From: JAKJGV01 sp964617565
GTDB lineage: Bacteria > Verrucomicrobiota > Kiritimatiellia > CAIQIC01 > JAGNIJ01
Direction: 5' to 3'
Assembly: GCA_964617565.1 (NCBI GenBank)
Contig: CAZTYH010000036.1
Coordinates: 1-29,858, forward strand
DNA: 29,858 bases
Shown here piece after piece: positions 25,595 through 29,858 of the stretch; position 1 is the stretch's first letter; each line of letters begins with the position of its first letter. A program made the position numbers and the translations under genes. A model generated the notes under the pieces. That model was not told the DNA's origin and made no database searches. It saw nothing but the letters and a program-made list of their open reading frames with translations.

Positions 25595-26515
25595 TTAACG
25601 GATGATTTCTGTTAACTGGCCAAGCTCCGTAATCACGGAATCCGGCTTGATTCCCTCAACGAGCGTATCGCCCGCGCGGAGGCGCAACGATTTTGCGTCC
25701 CCGGCGAAAAGCGCGGTGCGGCAACCGAGGCGCGAGGCCGGCATGATGTCGTTAGCCAGATCGTTGCCGACGCAAAGCACGGATTCCGGGCCGATGCCGA
25801 GTTGGGTTCCGACGAGCGTCAGCACATGCTCGACCAGTCGAAGCGAAGGTTTTGCCACGCGTAATTCGTAGGACCAGCCGCACAACCCGGCATCGAACCA
25901 GCCTTCGGTCCAGCCGGTCTCCGGAAATACATCCATGATCAGCGGCGTGTAAAACTGCGCGTTGGAGACGATACCCAGAACGATGTCTTTTACACGCAGG
26001 GCTTCAAGCGTTTGACGCAGGTCCTGCATCGGCCATGCGGGGTTCACGCGGCATTCGTACTCGACGGCCAGGCGCTGCACCGCTTCGGGCGTTATGAGTC
26101 CGCGGACGTGGCCGTCCCGGATCAGTATATCCAGCGTCCGCTGCCAGACATCGCGGATTTCCACTTCCGGATAATCCACGCCCTGGCGCCGCAGTTGTTC
26201 GTGGTCGGCGCGGATCTCCGATTGCAGGATTTCGACGGCGCGGAATCCGCATTCCTCGCCGGCGCAAGCGAATCCTGCGGCGGTCAGCGCATCCGTTGCC
26301 GGTGTTTTTTCCGCGGCGGCCTGGCCCACGCCGATCTCGCCACGCCCGGCGGTGAGCATCGTGCCATAGATGTCGAACAGGACGACGCGGATGCCCGGCA
26401 GCTTCCTGGATAGCCGCGCCTTCTCTCCGGTGGGCTGGGCTTGCATGGGGCGATTCAGTGCCCGGATGCGCGTCTTCAGATCGTCCTTGAGTTCGTCTTG
26501 GAGTGGAAAATCCAT
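25595..26515 (-). CDS. HAD-superfamily hydrolase (DxYGT type)
   Basis: 306 residues. Motif I is LFDIYGTML with nucleophile Asp48; motif II is Ser184 in SNAQ, motif III Lys222 in AKPS, and motif IV GNDLANDI with Asp252 and Asp256. The residue two after the nucleophile is Tyr50, where phosphatases have Asp; DxYGT is the form seen in haloacid dehalogenases and some uncharacterised members. A polar N-terminal extension of about 40 residues precedes the domain. It starts 4 nt after the GT4 stop and sits in the gpgS cluster, where a glucosyl-phosphoglycerate phosphatase would be expected, but the missing Asp makes that assignment doubtful. Confidence 0.87.
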   Translation of the reverse strand: MDFPLQDELKDDLKTRIRALNRPMQAQPTGEKARLSRKLPGIRVVLFDIYGTMLTAGRGEIGVGQAAAEKTPATDALTAAGFACAGEECGFRAVEILQSEIRADHEQLRRQGVDYPEVEIRDVWQRTLDILIRDGHVRGLITPEAVQRLAVEYECRVNPAWPMQDLRQTLEALRVKDIVLGIVSNAQFYTPLIMDVFPETGWTEGWFDAGLCGWSYELRVAKPSLRLVEHVLTLVGTQLGIGPESVLCVGNDLANDIMPASRLGCRTALFAGDAKSLRLRAGDTLVEGIKPDSVITELGQLTEIIR

Positions 26516-26519
26516 GATG

Positions 26520-26624
26520 TCATGTCCTCAGCAGGCTGAACCGCTCGGGCGCGAGAAACGCGTCGAGCAGGCACGCCACGTTCAATCCGTCGTTTACTGC
26601 CCCGGTCGGAGAGCTTGTCACCGT
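26520..26624 (-). CDS. C-terminal fragment of the GT4 glycosyltransferase (other side of gap)
   Basis: Read on the minus strand from the gap edge, the frame T-V-T-S-S-P-T-G-A-V-N-D-G gives a sensible end (LNVACLLDAFLAPERFSLLRT) and a TGA at 26520-26522, 4 nt before the HAD start. The alternative frame, obtained by reading straight through the N run, gives an arginine-rich tail overlapping the HAD gene and is judged wrong. The real gap length is therefore not 100 modulo 3. Confidence 0.7.
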   Translation of the reverse strand, partial: TVTSSPTGAVNDGLNVACLLDAFLAPERFSLLRT

Positions 26625-26724
26625 NNNNNNNNNNNNNNNNNNNNNNNNNNNNNNNNNNNNNNNNNNNNNNNNNNNNNNNNNNNNNNNNNNNNNNNNNNNN
26701 NNNNNNNNNNNNNNNNNNNNNNNN
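26625..26724. other. Assembly gap (100 N) near the 3' end of the GT4 gene
   Basis: A 100-N placeholder. The frames on the two sides do not agree, which shows directly that the gap is not 100 bases long (or that there is an error near its edge). Confidence 0.97.
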
Positions 26725-27774
26725 GAAACGGTCTCGTCCCACCCAGTCGAGCGGAACCAGCAGCTTGTCGTACATCATCGAAAGGTCCACGCCCGCCTCC
26801 TCGAAATCCTGCGTGATATCCGGGATGCGGCGTCCCATGACGGGCCGGTTAACGAGCCAGGGCTCGAGGAATGTCAGGCCGAACCCTTCCGCTACGCTGG
26901 TGCTGACGGCCAGCCACGCGGAGTTGAGGCGTTCTTCGAACGTCATGTCATTTCGGGTGCCGACCTCGAATTCGATGGGAAAGTTTTCCTGCTTTGCGAA
27001 TGCGACCCACCGCTCGTAGGCGACGCGGTCGCCCGGGCTCTTCGGAGCGAGGGTGACGGCGAAATGTTCCGCGGGCAGGGCCACCGAAGCCCACAACAGG
27101 AGTTCGCCGAGGTTCTTTCGTCGAATTGCGCGCACGGGATAAAGCACGAGGCGGCGCTCATCGGGTCGCGGATTCCACGGGGTGTGCGGGCCGCCGTCCA
27201 AGGTCACCGCGTTCGGCAGCAGGTGGAGGCGATCGGAGGGGATGCCGACTTTGGCGAGCAGGCGTCCGTCTCGTCCGTTGATCGTGGCGTAGTGGATATG
27301 CGGCGCCTGCGGGTACATGAGCGGACCGAGGGCCTCGATGCGCCCGCCGCCGAGATGTTCGATCAAGCCCTTGAACAGGTGGGGGCGTCCGTCCTCCGGG
27401 AAGTCGTGAAGCTGGAGAAGGACGCGGCAGCCCTGGGCGGCCATGAGTGTGACGGCTTTTGTCAGCGCGCAGTTCTTGCCCATGGAATGATTGTGAAAAT
27501 GCCAGACATCCGGTGCGCCGCCGAGTGCTTTGCGGGCTGTTTCCATCATTCTTTCGGCAAGGATGCCGGGGTTGGGAGCATCCGTGCCGGTGGCATAGTC
27601 AATGCCTTGCACGACACGGATCTGCTCGTGGGGGATTGCTCCGTCCGGAGGCGGTTCGCCTGCCAGCGCAACGACGCGGACATCGCGATCCTTCAGCGAG
27701 GCCACCGCGTGCTCGATAACGCGCGTTACACCGCCGCTGCGCAGATGATAATGTATTACGGCAATACGCATCAT
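26725..27774 (-). CDS. Glycosyltransferase family 4 (main part; 3' end across gap)
   Basis: 350 readable residues. It starts MMRIAVIHYHLRSGGVTRV with the N-terminal glycine loop, has VRAIRRKN (214-221) and the E-x7-E motif EGFGLTFLE (296-304) of GT4 donor domains. It differs clearly from the other GT4 in this cluster (for example WHFHNHSMGKN and LQLHDFPEDGRPHLFKG in the acceptor half). It starts 7 nt after the glucosyl-3-phosphoglycerate synthase stop. In characterised mannosylglucosylglycerate pathways a GT4-type enzyme adds mannose to glucosylglycerate or its phosphate; that role is plausible but inferred from position only. Confidence 0.87.
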
Positions 27775-27781
27775 TCCGTGT

Positions 27782-28828
27782 TCAGCGTGTCCGCCCGAAT
27801 TTTTTCCGATATGCGGGCACCTCGATCATCGGGGGCCGCTCTTCTTCTCGAATCAGGTGCTCAACCGGTTCGTAATGGTTGTCGTGCGATTGAAATTGGC
27901 GCATGACGGATCCCAGTTCAGGCATATCCTTCAATACCGTATGCGATTCGAGCCGAGAAAGAAAGGCCTGCAGAATGCCGAAGGACATTTTGCCGAGATC
28001 GCGTGTCGCCTGGTTGCGATGCACACGCTGGTCGAGGTCTGTTTGCCCGATCGCGTCCAATCCCCATTGCGTATGCACGTCGAGCAAGTGCGACGTTTCG
28101 ACGCCGTAGCCGATCGGGAAGGGCAGGCGCTCGAGCACCTCGCGCCGGACCGCGTACTCGCCGGACAGGGGCTGGATCACCGCGGCCAGCTCCGGATAAA
28201 AGAGCGAAAAGAGCGGACGGATGAGGATCTCCGTAACGCGGCCGCCGCCGGAAGGCCGCACCCCGCTCGAAAACATGAGGGGACGGTCGTAAAAGGCCTT
28301 CACGTATTGGATGGTTGGGTGAAACAGCAACGGGCCGACAAGGCCGTACGCAAAGCGCGGATGGATATTCTTAATGTCCGCATCTATGTACACGATGATA
28401 TCGCCCTTGAGTTGATAAATCGCCTTCCAGAGGTTTTCGCCCTTGCCGCGCTTGTCGCCCATTTCGGGAAGGATATCGGCCGAACGGTACACGTCGGCGC
28501 CGAACGACGCCGCGACCTCCAGCGTCCGGTCTTTCGATCCGGAATCTATCACGGCGATTTCGTCCAGCAACGGGAAGCGGTTCATCAGCTCGGATTTGAA
28601 AAGGACGACTTCCTTGCCGATGGTTTTTTCCTCGTTGAGCGTCGGGATGCAGAGTGAAATCGTTACGCCCGATTTTCTCTTCTGCTCGACGAGTTGGACG
28701 ATGTTTGAAAATTGAGAATGGTGAAACGTGTGGGTGTCCAGCCACTCCCGGATGCGTTCGGTAACGATGCCGGCACCTCCCGGCGCCTTCGCTGCGGCGG
28801 ATTTTCCCTTCGGTTTAGTCCGCTTCAT
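27782..28828 (-). CDS. gpgS: Glucosyl-3-phosphoglycerate synthase
   Basis: 348-residue GT-A retaining transferase of the GpgS type (GT81). It joins glucose from a nucleotide donor to 3-phosphoglycerate, giving glucosyl-3-phosphoglycerate. Visible features are PTLNEEKTIG (62-71), VIDSGSKDRT (93-102), RGKGENLWKA (127-136), the metal-binding DAD (149-151) in YIDADIKN, AFYDRPL (178-184), GGGRVTE (194-200), IQPLSGEYA (218-226) and RVHRNQ (268-273). These match GpgS closely. A lysine-rich N-terminal tail of about 20 residues precedes the domain. The start at 28828 overlaps the M20-like gene by 14 nt and has AGGAG 7 nt upstream. The product is a precursor of glucosylglycerate solutes and, in mycobacteria, methylglucose polysaccharides. 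Confidence 0.9.
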   Translation of the reverse strand: MKRTKPKGKSAAAKAPGGAGIVTERIREWLDTHTFHHSQFSNIVQLVEQKRKSGVTISLCIPTLNEEKTIGKEVVLFKSELMNRFPLLDEIAVIDSGSKDRTLEVAASFGADVYRSADILPEMGDKRGKGENLWKAIYQLKGDIIVYIDADIKNIHPRFAYGLVGPLLFHPTIQYVKAFYDRPLMFSSGVRPSGGGRVTEILIRPLFSLFYPELAAVIQPLSGEYAVRREVLERLPFPIGYGVETSHLLDVHTQWGLDAIGQTDLDQRVHRNQATRDLGKMSFGILQAFLSRLESHTVLKDMPELGSVMRQFQSHDNHYEPVEHLIREEERPPMIEVPAYRKKFGRTR

Positions 28829-29858
28829 TCGACAACTCCTGGTCCATGCTGATGATCGCGGCGACCAGCTGCGCGAGGCCGGCTGTCATGGGGCCGATAG
28901 CCGCCGTTTCGTCAATTTCATCCAGATCGTGCCGCCGCTCGCCGGTGGTGAATCCGAGGGTGATTGAAGGAATCCCTTCCGCGACCAGCGCGTTCATGAA
29001 CGAGGTGGTCGGATAGAGCATCGGCTGGATGTTCATGGCCGCGAGGATCGCGCGCGCATCGCGGACAAACGGATGGCCGATTTCGAGTCCGCCCGGTTCG
29101 CGTTTCGCAAAGATGTCGAGTTTTGCCTGGATGCCGAACGTGGAGCTGACCTCCTCGGTAATGTCTTCCAGCTGCTCTTCAATCTGCGCGAGGATCTCGG
29201 CGGATTCGCTGCGCAGTTCGAAGCGCAGCACGGCCTGGCGGGCGATGTTGTGGTAAGAGACGCCGCCCTCGATGGAGCCGAGAATCATGCTGGTCAGCGG
29301 CCGGCGGGGGATGGCGATGCGTCCGATGCGGCTGATGACATCGCTCATCGGCACGATGGCGCCCGTGTTGCCGTATTGGGCCCAATTGTAATTATCGGGA
29401 AGACGGCAGATGATTTCGCCGCGCCGCATGCCCAGGCAGGAGTAATTGAGTCTGCCTAGCTGCACGCCTTCAAAACAGATGCCGGCATCCGGCTTCACGC
29501 GTGCCTCCGAGAGAAAATGCTTCAACCCATCGAGGTTTCCGCGACCCTGGCAGCGCGAAGCCATCAGGAGAAGGAGGTTTGACCGGAGTCGGATCTGGAG
29601 CTTGTCGAATAATTCCGGCAACGCCGCAAGTGCACCGAGTGCCAGGCTGTTGTCCACGACGAACGGGCCTACCAGCATGTCGGTCCGCACTTCCACTGTT
29701 TGATCGGTTGTTTCGTAAACCAGCGTGTCGCCGTTGGTGACGACGGCGATGGTGCGCCGGCCATCGGTTCCGGGCAGAAGACCAAACGCATTGCTCATGG
29801 GATCGGTGAAGCAGTGCAGCAGCCCCCCCTCATTGAGTCGCTGCGAGAAAAAACGCGC
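28815..29858 (-). CDS. M20-peptidase-like protein with altered metal site (5' end cut by window)
   Basis: The frame is open to the window edge, so the start lies beyond 29858; an internal ATG at 29798 is probably not the start because in-frame sequence before it (RFFSQRLNEGG) fits the family. 347 residues are readable. The fold-level pattern is M20/ArgE-DapE-like: NAFGLLPGTDGR, then a bacterial dimerisation domain (about 175-240, IEGGVSYHNIARQAVLRF), and GIPSITLGFTTG near the C-terminus. Numbering from the window edge, the metal-ligand positions appear changed: TNGDT (Asn42) where active enzymes have GHxDT, and SRCQGRG (101-107) where they have the EExG pair. Asp69, Glu130 and His310 are kept. 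It may be a non-hydrolytic or re-purposed member. It overlaps gpgS by 14 nt. Confidence 0.72.
   Translation of the reverse strand, partial: ARFFSQRLNEGGLLHCFTDPMSNAFGLLPGTDGRRTIAVVTNGDTLVYETTDQTVEVRTDMLVGPFVVDNSLALGALAALPELFDKLQIRLRSNLLLLMASRCQGRGNLDGLKHFLSEARVKPDAGICFEGVQLGRLNYSCLGMRRGEIICRLPDNYNWAQYGNTGAIVPMSDVISRIGRIAIPRRPLTSMILGSIEGGVSYHNIARQAVLRFELRSESAEILAQIEEQLEDITEEVSSTFGIQAKLDIFAKREPGGLEIGHPFVRDARAILAAMNIQPMLYPTTSFMNALVAEGIPSITLGFTTGERRHDLDEIDETAAIGPMTAGLAQLVAAIISMDQELSNEAD
28836..28840 (-). promoter_or_regulatory. Ribosome binding site for gpgS
   Basis: AGGAG on the minus strand, 7 nt before ATG 28828 and inside the end of the M20-like gene. It supports the start that overlaps that gene. 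Confidence 0.65.

Noticed and set aside
26476..26519. C-terminal tail of the GT4 gene overlapping the HAD start
   Set aside because: It arises from reading through the N run in the wrong frame; the other frame gives a natural end at 26520.
1..29858. tRNA or rRNA genes, CRISPR arrays, IS elements, prophage genes
   Set aside because: None seen by eye on either strand; short RNA genes with weak structure cannot be excluded without a covariance search.

Overview
The window looks like a scaffold from a GC-rich, diderm (Gram-negative type) bacterium. A member of the Planctomycetota-Verrucomicrobiota-Chlamydiota group (Kiritimatiellota, Verrucomicrobiota or a relative) is the best guess. The clues are the GldF/GldG/DUF4340 block, an AsmA-like envelope protein, GspK/L/M pseudopilus-platform proteins, an O-antigen-type ABC exporter and a Ser/Thr kinase with a zinc ribbon. 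This placement is inference; no rRNA or tRNA gene is present to confirm it. Three runs of exactly 100 N (2076-2175, 23000-23099, 26625-26724) are scaffold-gap placeholders, and each one breaks a gene. There is no sign of a phage, IS element, CRISPR array or integron. Coding density is very high, and no gene-free stretch exceeds 200 bases.

Layout. (1) 1-8688, plus strand: a tight run of HtrA-type protease, ABC ATPase, ABC-2 permease (GldF-like), GldG-like protein, four-repeat DUF4340 protein and AsmA-like protein, joined by overlaps or gaps of 3 nt. (2) 8755-11637, plus: a small polytopic membrane protein, a GT9 glycosyltransferase and an ArsB/NhaD-type transporter. (3) 11645-16872, minus: GspK, GspL and GspM followed by Wzm and Wzt. 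All five are compactly spaced, so pseudopilus and polysaccharide-export genes may share a transcript. (4) 17067-18356, plus: an exported coiled-coil/TPR protein. (5) 18367-20084, minus: Lgt and an RluD-family pseudouridine synthase, overlapping by 4 nt. (6) 20219-22681, plus: a membrane Ser/Thr kinase. (7) 22668-29858, minus: an M20-peptidase-like protein (cut by the window edge), glucosyl-3-phosphoglycerate synthase, a GT4 transferase, a HAD protein, a GH130 enzyme, a second GT4 and a corrinoid-binding protein.

Region 7 is the most interesting. A GpgS-type enzyme, two GT4 transferases, a HAD hydrolase and a GH130 phosphorylase/hydrolase form a plausible pathway for making and remodelling a glucosylglycerate-based oligosaccharide, either a compatible solute or a glycolipid/polysaccharide primer. 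The HAD protein lacks the usual second aspartate of phosphatases, and the M20-like protein has lost apparent metal ligands, so the chemistry may differ from the textbook route. A striking double palindrome lies just upstream of the GH130 gene: two TTTTCCA-N5-TGGAAAA dyads, 31 bp centre to centre and in inverted orientation.
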